DNA of 29,035 nucleotides from JBGUVL01 sp045134375 (GCA_045134375.1 JBGUVL010000022.1:1-29035), one strand, 5' to 3'. Counted from the first letter of the stretch, positions 1 through 7,893 are shown. Numbers and translations: made by a program. Notes: generated by a model not told the origin, from the sequence alone.

Positions 1-22
1 CTACAGAATCACTCATTTAAAC

Positions 23-99
23 TGGTAGCGGGGAAGGGATTCGAACCCCCGACCCACCGGGTATGAACCGATTGCTCTAGCCAACTAAGCTACCTAGCC
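23..99 (-). tRNA. tRNA-Met (anticodon CAU)
   Basis: On the minus strand the sequence folds as a 77-nt tRNA with an encoded CCA end. The D stem is GCTT/GAGC, the anticodon stem is ATCGG/CCGGT with loop TTCATAC (anticodon CAT), and the T loop is TTCGAAT. It resembles elongator tRNA-Met of Firmicutes; a tRNA-Ile2 (lysidine) identity cannot be excluded from sequence alone. The acceptor arms are GGCTAGG and CCCCGCT, so positions 4:69 (T/C) and 5:68 (A/C) do not pair, which is unusual. It is the last gene of the visible array, which may continue past the left edge. Confidence 0.93.
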
Positions 100-109
100 T
101 TGAAATAAA

Positions 110-186
110 TGGTCGGGATGGCAGGATTCGAACCTGTGACACCTTGATCCCAAATCAAGTACTCTACCAAGCTGAGCTACATCCCG
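110..186 (-). tRNA. tRNA-Pro (anticodon UGG)
   Basis: A 77-nt cloverleaf on the minus strand with perfectly paired acceptor arms CGGGATG/CATCCCG and an encoded CCA. The anticodon stem is CTTGA/TCAAG with loop TTTGGGA, which reads TGG. It lies 10 nt upstream (in transcription) of tRNA-Met in the same array. U34 of this tRNA is a known kind of substrate for the TrhP hydroxylation pathway, whose genes occur later in this window next to proS. Confidence 0.97.
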
Positions 187-232
187 ATTTAAGGTGCGCG
201 TTTTTCGAGCATTTAACCTTACAAGTAGTAAG

Positions 233-318
233 TGGTGGGGATGGAGGGAGTTGAACCCTCACGGTATTACTACCAAGGGATTTTAAGTCCCTCGCGTCTA
301 CCATTCCGCCACATCCCC
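233..318 (-). tRNA. tRNA-Leu (anticodon UAA)
   Basis: An 86-nt class II tRNA on the minus strand. Acceptor arms GGGGATG/CATCCCC pair fully and CCA is encoded. The anticodon stem is AGGGA/TCCCT with loop CTTAAAA, giving anticodon TAA. A long variable arm follows the anticodon stem, as expected for tRNA-Leu. It is separated from tRNA-Pro by 46 nt. Confidence 0.97.
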
Positions 319-321
319 ATT

Positions 322-395
322 TGGAGGTTCCTACCAGATTCGAACCGGTGATCACAGAGTTGCAGTCTATTGCCTTACCACTTGGCTAAGGAACC
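322..395 (-). tRNA. tRNA-Cys (anticodon GCA)
   Basis: A 74-nt cloverleaf on the minus strand with acceptor arms GGTTCCT/AGGAACC and encoded CCA. The anticodon stem is ATAGA/TCTGT with loop CTGCAAC, giving anticodon GCA. It is the promoter-proximal gene of the array and is only 3 nt from tRNA-Leu, so the transcripts must be separated by processing. Confidence 0.97.
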
Positions 396-424
396 ATTTT
401 TTACTAACCACGTTAGCATGATAA

Positions 425-453
425 ATTATACGCTAGAAATAAATAATATGCAA
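425..453 (-). promoter_or_regulatory. Promoter of the tRNA array
   Basis: On the minus strand, TTGCAT (448-453) and a perfect TATAAT (425-430) are separated by 17 bp. The predicted start is near 418, about 20 nt upstream of tRNA-Cys. No other promoter is visible between the tRNA genes, so the four are probably co-transcribed. Confidence 0.75.
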
Positions 454-498
454 GTAGAAATTAAAAAAATAGTATTCTGCGAAGTAACTTTTGAATTG

Positions 499-507
499 TG
501 CTATACT
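499..507 (+). promoter_or_regulatory. Extended -10 promoter of the M18 aminopeptidase gene
   Basis: TGCTATACT is an extended -10 element (TGn plus TATACT at 502-507) about 30 nt upstream of the chosen start codon. No good -35 box is seen at the usual distance, which is normal for extended -10 promoters. It diverges from the tRNA promoter. Confidence 0.5.
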
Positions 508-537
508 AATGATGATAGCGAAACAAGGAGTGTTAAA

Positions 538-1854
538 ATGGAACAAGATATGAATCAAGAATTATTATCCTTATTAGAAAAGAGTAAAAGCTGTTTTCAT
601 GCAGTAGCAGCCATGCAAGAAATGCTAATCGAAAATGAGTATCAAGAAGTAAAAGAAAATGAAATATGGAAATTGCAAAAAGGAGGAAAATACTTTACCA
701 CAAGAAATGGTAGCAGTATCATAGCGTTCCATATCGGAAAAGAGTTAAGCGACTATCATTACCAAATTACTTCCTCTCATAGTGATTCGCCTACCTATAA
801 AATAAAAGAGAAAGCAGAATTACAAGGCAAAGGCGGTTATCTAACTTTAAATACAGAAGGGTATGGGGGAATGTTATGTTCTTCGTGGATGGATCGTCCA
901 TTGTCGATTGCAGGACGAGTAGTGGTCAGAGAAAATGGTAGTTTGGTGAATCGTTTGTTTAGTTTTGATCAAGATTTGGTGTTGATTCCAAATGTTGCGA
1001 TTCACATGAATCGAGAAGCAAACAGTGGGATGGCTTATAACCAGCAGGTTGATATGCTACCATTGTTTTCGGCAGGAGCTTGTGAGTGTGGGTCTTTTAT
1101 AACGCTATTAGCAGAGAAATTAGGTTGTGCAAAAGAAGATATTTGTGCGAAGGATCTTTATCTATATAATCGTATGAGACCAATGGTATGGGGAATGAAA
1201 CAAGAATTTATTTCCGCTCCTCGTTTGGATGATTTAGAATGCGCCTTTACTTCATTAAAAGCAATGGTATCTGAAAATAATGAGAAAGCCATTAATGTAT
1301 TTGTTTGTTTTGATAATGAAGAAGTTGGATCAGGGACAAAACAAGGTGCTTGCTCGACGTTTTTAATGGCGACGTTACAGCGAATCAATACCGCTTTGGG
1401 ATATGAAGAACAAGATTATCATTGTGCCATTGCAAAGAGTTTTATGGTATCTTGTGATAACGCTCATGCGGTGCATCCAAACCATCCAGAAAAGAGTGAT
1501 GCAGAGAATTGTGTCTATATGAATCAAGGAATTGTAGTCAAACACAATGCCAACCAAAGCTATACCACAGATGCCATCAGCAATGCAGTATTTTGTGAAA
1601 TTTGTAAAAAGGCTGGCGTTCCTGTGCAGCATTTCTCAAATCGATCGGATATGCGAGGAGGAAGTACATTAGGAAATTTATCTTCGCAAAAAGTAAGCAT
1701 GCATACGGTAGATATTGGATTAGCACAGCTGGCGATGCACTCGTCTTATGAAAGTGCTGGAAGCAAAGATGTGCAATATATGGTAGATGCGTTGCGTATG
1801 TTTTATCGTTCTAATATTCAAATTCAAGGAAGTGAAAGAATCGATATCGAATAA
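538..1854 (+). CDS. M18 family aminopeptidase
   Basis: A cytosolic zinc aminopeptidase of family M18 (aspartyl aminopeptidase/ApeB type), expected to remove N-terminal, often acidic, residues from peptides. The protein has 438 residues, within the usual 420-480 range. Recognisable metal and active-site segments occur in order: SSHSDSP (His81), RLDDLECAF, FDNEEVGSGT, SCDNAHAVHPNHPEK and, near the end, DMRGGSTLG followed by MHTVDIG and AMHS. The reading frame is open upstream into tRNA-Cys, but that extension is not credible; ATG 538 has an AAGGAG site 6 nt upstream and lies just after an extended -10 promoter. The stop codon abuts the -35 box of the next transcription unit, and no separate terminator is seen before the riboswitch terminator. 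Family assignment is firm; substrate preference is inferred. Confidence 0.93.
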   Translation: MEQDMNQELLSLLEKSKSCFHAVAAMQEMLIENEYQEVKENEIWKLQKGGKYFTTRNGSSIIAFHIGKELSDYHYQITSSHSDSPTYKIKEKAELQGKGGYLTLNTEGYGGMLCSSWMDRPLSIAGRVVVRENGSLVNRLFSFDQDLVLIPNVAIHMNREANSGMAYNQQVDMLPLFSAGACECGSFITLLAEKLGCAKEDICAKDLYLYNRMRPMVWGMKQEFISAPRLDDLECAFTSLKAMVSENNEKAINVFVCFDNEEVGSGTKQGACSTFLMATLQRINTALGYEEQDYHCAIAKSFMVSCDNAHAVHPNHPEKSDAENCVYMNQGIVVKHNANQSYTTDAISNAVFCEICKKAGVPVQHFSNRSDMRGGSTLGNLSSQKVSMHTVDIGLAQLAMHSSYESAGSKDVQYMVDALRMFYRSNIQIQGSERIDIE

Positions 1855-1883
1855 TTGACAATTATTCATGTTTGCGTTATTAT
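1855..1883 (+). promoter_or_regulatory. Strong promoter upstream of the riboswitch
   Basis: A perfect TTGACA (1855-1860) is followed after 17 bp by TATTAT (1878-1883). The -35 box starts at the base after the aminopeptidase stop codon. The predicted start, about 1889-1891, falls exactly at the 5' edge of the riboswitch aptamer. Confidence 0.85.
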
Positions 1884-1888
1884 TTAAC

Positions 1889-2016
1889 CAAGCTAAGGGA
1901 GTAGTCAACATTATCGATTTGATAATGTGATTTAGCCAACAACCTCGAAACTATGTTTCTGGCTTTATCTGAAATGACAAGACTTATCTGTAAGATGATA
2001 CAGGTAGGTCTTTTTT
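1889..2016 (+). promoter_or_regulatory. yybP-ykoY (manganese) riboswitch with transcription terminator
   Basis: The leader carries the two conserved strands of the yybP-ykoY Mn2+ riboswitch: AAGGGAGTAG (1895-1904) and GACAAGAC (1976-1983). They are closed by a P1 helix (1891-1897 with 1983-1989, one mismatch). Inside are a perfect 8-bp hairpin (1908-1915 with 1921-1928) and an AGCC/GGCT hairpin (1934-1937 with 1961-1964). The 3' strand of P1 is also the 5' arm of a 13-bp terminator (1979-1991 with 2000-2012, two G-T pairs) followed by a T-run. Metal-bound P1 and the terminator are therefore mutually exclusive, which predicts gene activation by Mn2+. This class is known upstream of MntP, TerC-like proteins and P-type ATPases such as lactococcal YoaB. 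Identification is by motif recognition, without a covariance model. Confidence 0.82.
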
Positions 2017-2113
2017 CTATCTACCGGTATTTCGATAATAAAAAGAACGTGAAAATGGTAGAATAAAAGTAACAAGAAAAAACAGAGTTAAAGATAGGAA
2101 AAGGAGGATAATT

Positions 2114-4750
2114 ATGGCGAATGAATATTGGAAAAGCAGCGAAGAAGTAATGCAGGAATTAGGAACGACTCCGACTGGTCTAAATCGAGAAGAAGTGCTC
2201 GTTCGACTGGAAAAGGTAGGAAGGAATCAGTTAGAAGAAGGGAAGAAAACGTCACTCTTGGTTCGTTTTTTTAAAGAATTGTGTGATCCGATGGTAATTG
2301 TACTATTGGCAGCAGCGACTGTGTCGGCAATCACTGCCATCTATGCAAACGAGTCCTTTACCGATGTATTTATCATTTTAATGGTTGTCGTCGTGAATGC
2401 GATTTTAGGCGTTTACCAAGAGAGTAAAGCAGAAAAGGCAATCGAAGCTCTTGCGAAAATGAGTGCCGCCACTTCAAAAGTAATGAGAAATCATATCATG
2501 CAAATTGTCAAAAGTGAAGAGTTGGTTCCCGGCGATATTATTTTATTAGAAGCAGGCGATGCGGTTCCTGCTGATGCACGTATCATTGAGTGTGCTTCTT
2601 TGAAGGTAGAAGAAGCGGCTTTGAGTGGAGAATCCGTCCCGGTAAGTAAAAAAGCAGAGGTCTTGCACGCAGTGGATGGAAAAGATATTGTGTTAGGCGA
2701 TCGTAAAAATATGATTTATATGGGAAGCAGTGTGGCTTATGGTAGAGCGAGTGCTGTTGTTTGTGCTACCGGAATGAATACCGAAATGGGAAAGATTGCC
2801 AATGCTTTAACACAGGCAAAAGAAGAAGCAACCCCTTTGCAGAAAAAACTGAATCAATTAAGTAAGGTATTAAGTGTCTTGGTATTGGGAATCTGTATTT
2901 TTATCTTTGTGGTCGACGTGATGAAAAGTTATCCTAATATTAATGGGGATAGCTTATTATCTACCTTCATGGTTGCGGTTTCATTAGCGGTTGCTGCCAT
3001 TCCCGAAGGATTAGCTGCGGTAGTAACTGTGGTACTTTCTATGGGTGTCACAAAAATGAGTAAACATAATGCGATCATTCGAAAATTAACTGCGGTGGAA
3101 ACATTAGGATGTACGCAAATTATTTGCTCCGACAAAACCGGAACATTGACACAGAATAAAATGACGGTTGTAAAGCATTATGGAGAAGATGAAATGCAAT
3201 TGGCAAAAGCAATGGCATTATGTAGTGATGCACAGCTTGGGGAAGATAAGCAAGCCGTAGGGGAACCAACGGAATGTGCTTTGGTAAACTATGCCAATCA
3301 ATTAGGATTATCAAAAACCGAATTGTTGAAACAGGCAAAAAGAGTGGGTGAGGCACCTTTTGATTCCATGCGAAAGATGATGAGTACGGTTCATGAAGAA
3401 GATGGTACCATAATTCAATATACCAAAGGCGCCGTTGATGAAGTATTAAAGCGTTGTACTCATATTTATAAGAATCATCAAATGGTTGCGATGACAAAAA
3501 AAGATAAAGAAGAAATTGAGGCTATCAATAAACAAATGGCAGATGATGCTTTGCGTGTGTTAGGTGCGGCCATGCGCTTTCATGAGCAAATGCCAAGCAG
3601 TTGGAATAGCGAAAATCTAGAAAAAGATCTTTGCTTCATTGGTTTATGCGGAATGATTGATCCGATTCGTGAAGAAGTAAAAGATGCGATTGTCGAATGT
3701 CAAAGTGCAGGGATCACACCGATTATGATTACCGGAGATCATAAAGATACAGCAATAGCGATTGCGAAATCATTAGGTATCCTTACTTCGGAAAAAGAAG
3801 CATTAACAGGGGCGGAATTAAATGATATTTCACAAGAAGAATTAAAGTCAAAAATTACTCAATATCGTGTTTATGCACGTGTCCAGCCAGAACACAAAGT
3901 AAGAATCGTAAATGCATGGCGTGCCAATGGAAAAGTAACAGCGATGACAGGAGATGGAGTCAATGATGCCCCTTCCATTAAAAATGCGGATATTGGCGTT
4001 GGTATGGGAATCACGGGAACGGATGTTACAAAAAATGTAGCGGATATGGTTTTGGCAGATGATAATTTTGCGACGATTGTCCACGCGGTTGCCGAAGGAA
4101 GAAGAATTTACGATAATATACGAAAATCCATCCAATTTTTATTGTCCAGTAATTTAGCAGAAGTGGTAACGATATTCACCGCAACGATGATGAGTTTTAC
4201 GATATTACGACCAGTGCATTTACTATGGATCAATTTATTGACAGATACTTTCCCTGCCCTTGCTTTAGGAATGGAAGAGGGAGAAAAGGATATTATGCAA
4301 CGTCCTCCAAGAGATCCAAAGGAAAGTATTTTTGCGCAAGGACTTGGTTGGGATGTTGTGATGCAAGGAATCGTGGTAACGGTATTAACGCTAGCGGCAT
4401 ATTTTATTGGTCATTATATGGAAAGTGGAAATTGGGAAGTGGTCACCAGTGCAGATGGAATGACGATGGCATTCTTAACACTATCCATGGTTGAAATTGC
4501 CCATTCCTTTAATCTTAGATCTCGTCGTAAGAGCTTATTTTCTTTACCAAAACAAAATAAGTATTTATGGATGGCTGGTTTCGCATCGTTGTTCTTAACA
4601 ACAGCCGTTATTTATGTCCCATTCTTAGCGGATGCTTTTGGTTTTGAACATATTTCATTCATGGAATATAGCGTCGCTTTATTATTAGCCATTTCAATTA
4701 TACCTTGCATGGAAATTGTGAAATTTATTCAACGCAAATTTGAAAAGTAA
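2114..4750 (+). CDS. P2-type cation-transporting ATPase, probable Mn2+/Ca2+ exporter
   Basis: A membrane P-type ATPase of 878 residues that pumps a divalent cation outward using ATP. Visible in order: N-terminal cation-ATPase domain, the actuator motif SGES, TM4 with IPEGL, the phosphorylation motif DKTGTLT (Asp340), the nucleotide-binding region, the TGD motif in MITGDHKD, the hinge TGDGVNDAP, and the C-terminal helices with NLLTD in TM6. IPEGL and NxxTD are typical of the P2A (SERCA/PMCA/SPCA-like) group that carries Ca2+ or Mn2+. There is no heavy-metal CXXC domain. An AAGGAGG site precedes ATG 2114. The upstream manganese riboswitch suggests export of Mn2+, like YoaB of Lactococcus or MgtA of pneumococcus; that specificity is inferred. 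The gene is monocistronic, ending at a bidirectional terminator. Confidence 0.93.
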   Translation: MANEYWKSSEEVMQELGTTPTGLNREEVLVRLEKVGRNQLEEGKKTSLLVRFFKELCDPMVIVLLAAATVSAITAIYANESFTDVFIILMVVVVNAILGVYQESKAEKAIEALAKMSAATSKVMRNHIMQIVKSEELVPGDIILLEAGDAVPADARIIECASLKVEEAALSGESVPVSKKAEVLHAVDGKDIVLGDRKNMIYMGSSVAYGRASAVVCATGMNTEMGKIANALTQAKEEATPLQKKLNQLSKVLSVLVLGICIFIFVVDVMKSYPNINGDSLLSTFMVAVSLAVAAIPEGLAAVVTVVLSMGVTKMSKHNAIIRKLTAVETLGCTQIICSDKTGTLTQNKMTVVKHYGEDEMQLAKAMALCSDAQLGEDKQAVGEPTECALVNYANQLGLSKTELLKQAKRVGEAPFDSMRKMMSTVHEEDGTIIQYTKGAVDEVLKRCTHIYKNHQMVAMTKKDKEEIEAINKQMADDALRVLGAAMRFHEQMPSSWNSENLEKDLCFIGLCGMIDPIREEVKDAIVECQSAGITPIMITGDHKDTAIAIAKSLGILTSEKEALTGAELNDISQEELKSKITQYRVYARVQPEHKVRIVNAWRANGKVTAMTGDGVNDAPSIKNADIGVGMGITGTDVTKNVADMVLADDNFATIVHAVAEGRRIYDNIRKSIQFLLSSNLAEVVTIFTATMMSFTILRPVHLLWINLLTDTFPALALGMEEGEKDIMQRPPRDPKESIFAQGLGWDVVMQGIVVTVLTLAAYFIGHYMESGNWEVVTSADGMTMAFLTLSMVEIAHSFNLRSRRKSLFSLPKQNKYLWMAGFASLFLTTAVIYVPFLADAFGFEHISFMEYSVALLLAISIIPCMEIVKFIQRKFEK

Positions 4751-4796
4751 AAAAAAGTTGCTTTCCTATATTAGTTAGGAAAGCAGCTTTTTTTAT
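4751..4796. terminator. Bidirectional terminator between the ATPase and trxA genes
   Basis: A 14-bp stem (4755-4768 with 4776-4789, one G-T pair) is flanked by A-runs on the left and T-runs on the right, so it can stop both converging transcripts. The trxA stop codon lies in its T-run. Confidence 0.9.
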
Positions 4797-5110
4797 AAAT
4801 GGGATTGGATCATCTGTTCCAATAAAGGATAAGGACGATAGCCAACTTCTTTTTCTACGATTTCTTCATTTTTCAAAACAAATAATGCAGGAATGGAGGA
4901 AACACGATATTTCATCGCAAGTGCCTGTTCCTGATCGACATTGACTTTGACCACTTTTACTTTTCCATCATAGGCATCCGCTAATTTTTCTAATACCGGA
5001 GCAAGCATTTTACAAGGGCCACACCAATCTGCATAGAAGTCAACTAATACCGTTCCTTCCTTGATGATTGTGTTAAATTCAGTTTCATTTGGATGTAATA
5101 CTTTTGACAT
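4793..5110 (-). CDS. trxA: Thioredoxin
   Basis: Thioredoxin is a cytosolic disulfide reductase that passes electrons from thioredoxin reductase to ribonucleotide reductase, peroxiredoxins and other proteins. The 105-residue product is of normal length and has the active site WCGPC (Cys30, Cys33) in the context VDFYADWCGPCK. It also has the cis-proline segment SIPALF and the glycine preceding the last helix. A GAAGGA ribosome site precedes the ATG on the minus strand. No reductase gene is adjacent. The leader has its own promoter and a perfect inverted repeat that could be an operator. Confidence 0.97.
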   Translation of the reverse strand: MSKVLHPNETEFNTIIKEGTVLVDFYADWCGPCKMLAPVLEKLADAYDGKVKVVKVNVDQEQALAMKYRVSSIPALFVLKNEEIVEKEVGYRPYPLLEQMIQSHL

Positions 5111-5133
5111 AATCTTTTCCTTCTTTCTCTATT

Positions 5134-5151
5134 AGTATGGTGTACCATACT
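5134..5151. promoter_or_regulatory. Inverted repeat in the trxA leader, possible operator
   Basis: AGTATGGT and ACCATACT form perfect 8-bp arms around a 2-bp centre. The site lies about 10-26 nt downstream of the predicted trxA transcription start and ahead of its ribosome site. This is a typical place for a repressor; the regulator is not recognised. Confidence 0.5.
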
Positions 5152-5166
5152 CATTTCTACAATTGA

Positions 5167-5194
5167 ATTATAACAGTAGAAAAAAAATACGCAA
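5167..5194 (-). promoter_or_regulatory. Promoter of trxA
   Basis: On the minus strand TTGCGT and TATAAT (5167-5172) are separated by 16 bp. The predicted start, about 5160, is roughly 50 nt upstream of the trxA start codon. Confidence 0.6.
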
Positions 5195-5388
5195 GAATTT
5201 TGCCTAGTACTGAGGTGAAACGATTATTTTTTCTTTTATCTAAGATGAAATTAAGAGGAAAATGGAATCGAATATTTTACTCCTATCGTTTTCTCCTTAT
5301 CGATAGTGATATCAATTTTTTTAATGGATATTTCGAAATTTATTGAAGAAATAAAATAGCACTCAATTTTAACATATCTTTTTTCTTG

Positions 5389-5418
5389 TTGTTTTTCCAA
5401 GAGTAGTTAGTATATAAT
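5389..5418 (+). promoter_or_regulatory. Promoter of the ACT-domain/UPF0210 operon
   Basis: TTGTTT (5389-5394) and TATAAT (5413-5418) are separated by 18 bp. An upstream in-frame ATG at 5417 overlaps this -10 box, which supports starting the gene at 5447. Confidence 0.6.
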
Positions 5419-5446
5419 GATACAAATACAAAAGGAGGATAATGAA

Positions 5447-5716
5447 ATGAGAGCAGTGCTAAGTGTTATTGGAAAAGATGGGGTTGGTATTTTAGCGAAT
5501 GTGTCTGCGAAGTGCAAAGAAGTCAATGCGAACATTGTCGATGTGAATCAGACGATCATGCAGGATATGTTTTGTATGATCATGTTGATTGAAATCGATA
5601 AACTTGCTTGTGATTATACCGACTTTGTCGATGAAATGGGAAACTATGGGGACTCATTAGGATTAAAGATTCATGTCATGCATGAGGATATCTTTAAATC
5701 CATGCACACAATTTAA
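5447..5716 (+). CDS. ACT domain-containing protein (UPF0237 family)
   Basis: An 89-residue stand-alone ACT domain. It starts MRAVLSVIGKDGVGI, with the beta-strand and glycine loop that bind small ligands such as amino acids in this superfamily, and continues with the second strand-helix unit to about residue 70. UPF0237 proteins are related to the regulatory domain GcvR, but the function of the stand-alone form is unknown. The start at 5447 is preceded by AAAGGAGG; a longer frame beginning at 5417 would start inside the -10 box. The gene lies 14 nt upstream of the UPF0210 gene, a conserved pairing in Gram-positive bacteria, so the two products probably act together. Confidence 0.9.
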   Translation: MRAVLSVIGKDGVGILANVSAKCKEVNANIVDVNQTIMQDMFCMIMLIEIDKLACDYTDFVDEMGNYGDSLGLKIHVMHEDIFKSMHTI

Positions 5717-5730
5717 GGAAAGGAATAGCT

Positions 5731-7089
5731 ATGCTGAATACAAGTAATATATTAGAAACCATCAAGATGATTGATGAAGAATGTCTTGATGTTCGAACAA
5801 TCACTATGGGAATTTCACTATTGGATTGTGCGGATACGGATATCGATCGTTCTTGTGAAAAAATTTATCGCAAAATTACCGAAAAAGCGAAGGATCTTGT
5901 TAAAGTGGGAGAAAGAATTGAAAAGGAATATGGGATTCCTATTATTAATAAACGAATTTCCGTAACTCCTATTTCGATGTTGGTCGGTGTTTCCGGTGGC
6001 GATCCTGTGAAATATGCATTAACACTTGAGAAAGCGGCACAAAAAGTGGGTGTCAATTTTATCGGTGGATTTAGTGCGTTAGTGCAAAAAGGATTTAGTG
6101 CCGGAGATCGTGAATTGATTGAATCGATTCCTCGTGCTTTAAAAGAAACCGAACATATTTGTGCATCGGTAAATGTGGGTTCTACGAAGGCAGGAATCAA
6201 CATGGATGCAGTGGAATTAATGGGTCGTATTGTAAAAGAAACTGCGGAATTGACGAAAGAGGAAAACTGTATTGGTGCTGCGAAACTGGTGGTATTCTGT
6301 AATGCGGTTGAAGATAACCCATTTATGGCTGGAGCTTTCCATGGAGTGGGAGAACCGGATGTGGAACTTCATGTGGGAGTGAGTGGACCTGGAGTAGTAC
6401 GAGCGGCTTTATCCAAAGCTCCAAAAGATGCCCCAATGAATGAAATTGCAGATTTAATTAAGAAAACGGCATTTAAAATTACTCGTATGGGACAAATGGT
6501 AGGAGCCATCGCTTCGCAGCGTTTAAATGTTCCTTTTGGAATTGTGGATTTGTCTTTAGCGCCAACACCGGCAGTCGGGGACTCGGTTGCTTATATCTTG
6601 GAAGAAATGGGATTGGAAACTTGTGGCGCTTATGGAACGACAGCATGTTTAGCAATGCTAAATGATGCGGTTAAAAAGGGTGGCGTTATGGCAAGTTCTT
6701 CCGTTGGTGGGTTATCCGGTGCATTTATTCCGGTTAGTGAAGATGCAGGGATGATTGCAGCTACTAGAAATGGCACATTATGTTTGGAAAAACTAGAAGC
6801 CATGACAGCCGTATGTTCCGTTGGATTGGATATGATCGTAATTCCTGGTGAGACGACGGCAGAAGTTATTTCAGGGATCATTGCGGATGAAGCTGCCATT
6901 GGAATGGTCAATTCAAAAACAACGGCAGTTCGTGTCATCCCGGCGATTGGTTATCAGGCAGGAGAAGAGTTGGAATTTGGTGGTCTATTAGGAAGTGGAC
7001 CGATCATGGAAATCAATCAAACACCAAATGATGTTATGATTCACCGTGGTGGTAAAATTCCTGCTCCGATTCAAAGTTTAAAGAATTAA
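5731..7089 (+). CDS. UPF0210 (PFL/DUF711) family protein
   Basis: A 452-residue cytosolic protein of the UPF0210 family, normal length for the family. It is recognised from its N-terminal segment NILETIKMIDEECLDVRTIT and the glycine- and alanine-rich body, including SVGGLSGAFIPVSED and the closing segment with GGKIPAPIQSL. Structures in this family resemble glycyl-radical-enzyme folds, but no activity is established and no radical glycine motif is visible here. It follows the ACT-domain gene with an AGGAAAGGA ribosome site and ends at a terminator. The conserved pairing suggests the ACT protein senses a ligand for it; this is inference. Confidence 0.9.
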   Translation: MLNTSNILETIKMIDEECLDVRTITMGISLLDCADTDIDRSCEKIYRKITEKAKDLVKVGERIEKEYGIPIINKRISVTPISMLVGVSGGDPVKYALTLEKAAQKVGVNFIGGFSALVQKGFSAGDRELIESIPRALKETEHICASVNVGSTKAGINMDAVELMGRIVKETAELTKEENCIGAAKLVVFCNAVEDNPFMAGAFHGVGEPDVELHVGVSGPGVVRAALSKAPKDAPMNEIADLIKKTAFKITRMGQMVGAIASQRLNVPFGIVDLSLAPTPAVGDSVAYILEEMGLETCGAYGTTACLAMLNDAVKKGGVMASSSVGGLSGAFIPVSEDAGMIAATRNGTLCLEKLEAMTAVCSVGLDMIVIPGETTAEVISGIIADEAAIGMVNSKTTAVRVIPAIGYQAGEELEFGGLLGSGPIMEINQTPNDVMIHRGGKIPAPIQSLKN

Positions 7090-7090
7090 T

Positions 7091-7133
7091 AAAAAAAAGA
7101 TGATTGCATGGACACCATGAAATCATTTTTTTT
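7091..7133. terminator. Bidirectional terminator after the UPF0210 gene
   Basis: A hairpin of ATGATT plus CATG paired with CATG plus AATCAT (7100-7126), with one internal mismatch, is bordered by an A-run and a T-run. It serves both the plus-strand operon and the converging merR-type gene. Confidence 0.85.
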
Positions 7134-7881
7134 ACGTTGGTTGGGATGAAAAAACAACACGTGCTTGAATACGGTAGATATCACTGACTTCTTCACAGGG
7201 AAGTAAATGGGACGTCAATGCACGAAAGTAGTAAGGATAGGTAAGCGTATAGTCTTGATTTTTTATCGAATGATGGACATACTGTAGCATTTCAGGAATC
7301 GTTTTTTTCTTTCGTTTGATGAAAATGGTAAGATAGGTACCACCTTCTTCGTAGTAATCATAGGATTCGGATGTAGTTGCTTTACGACATAAAGTCAATG
7401 CATCGCGATCCTTTAGAAGAATCACAGTTCCACTATCTCTTGCAGTAATATAATTGACAAATGTGGTATTTAAATGAATCAGTTTCCATGGGGTTGGCTC
7501 TATGGTAGTAAAAAAAGGGCAATCACAGCCATGCATTTGATAACATGTTAAATCATAGTTGGTCACATCAAGCATACGTTGTGCCTGTTGCAACTCTTCT
7601 TGCTTGGCTTTTAACTTATCAATTTGTTGGTGCAAAATAGTTTGATAGCTAAGAGTATCTTTGATTTGGGAAAGTTCTTTGATTTCCTTTAGTGACATAC
7701 CGATGGCTTGCATGGCTTTGATCATGCTCATCGCATCAAATTGGGTATAGTGATAGATACGATAACCATTCTTATTTACATGATATGGTTTTAATAAATC
7801 AATCTCATCGTAGTAAAATAAAGTTCTTTTTTCCACTTGGCATAATTTTGCAAATTCTGCAGTCGATAATAATTCTTTCAT
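7132..7881 (-). CDS. MerR family transcriptional regulator with GyrI-like effector domain
   Basis: A 249-residue regulator. Residues 1-70 form a MerR winged helix: STAEFAKLCQVEKRTLFYYDEIDLLKP, then the GYRIY turn. A coiled coil spans about residues 75-110. The C-terminal half (about 115-249) resembles BmrR/GyrI-type drug-binding domains, with a closing TYPYYFRAL segment. It is not of the metal-binding MerR type, since no cysteine trio flanks the coiled coil. AAGGAG precedes the start. It is divergent from a MATE pump gene whose promoter has a MerR-style 19-bp spacer, so it most likely activates the pump when it binds a toxic compound. The ligand is unknown. Confidence 0.9.
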   Translation of the reverse strand: MKELLSTAEFAKLCQVEKRTLFYYDEIDLLKPYHVNKNGYRIYHYTQFDAMSMIKAMQAIGMSLKEIKELSQIKDTLSYQTILHQQIDKLKAKQEELQQAQRMLDVTNYDLTCYQMHGCDCPFFTTIEPTPWKLIHLNTTFVNYITARDSGTVILLKDRDALTLCRKATTSESYDYYEEGGTYLTIFIKRKKKTIPEMLQYVHHSIKNQDYTLTYPYYFRALTSHLLPCEEVSDIYRIQARVVFSSQPT

Positions 7882-7893
7882 TCCCTTTTCTCC

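Noticed and set aside
370..537. N-terminal extension of the M18 aminopeptidase into the tRNA-Cys gene
   Set aside because: The extension crosses tRNA-Cys and both divergent promoters. ATG 538 has a good ribosome site and matches the family start.
3120..4494. Long antisense and alternate-frame open frames inside the P-type ATPase gene
   Set aside because: They are shadows of a strongly conserved coding frame, with no ribosome sites and no recognisable protein features.
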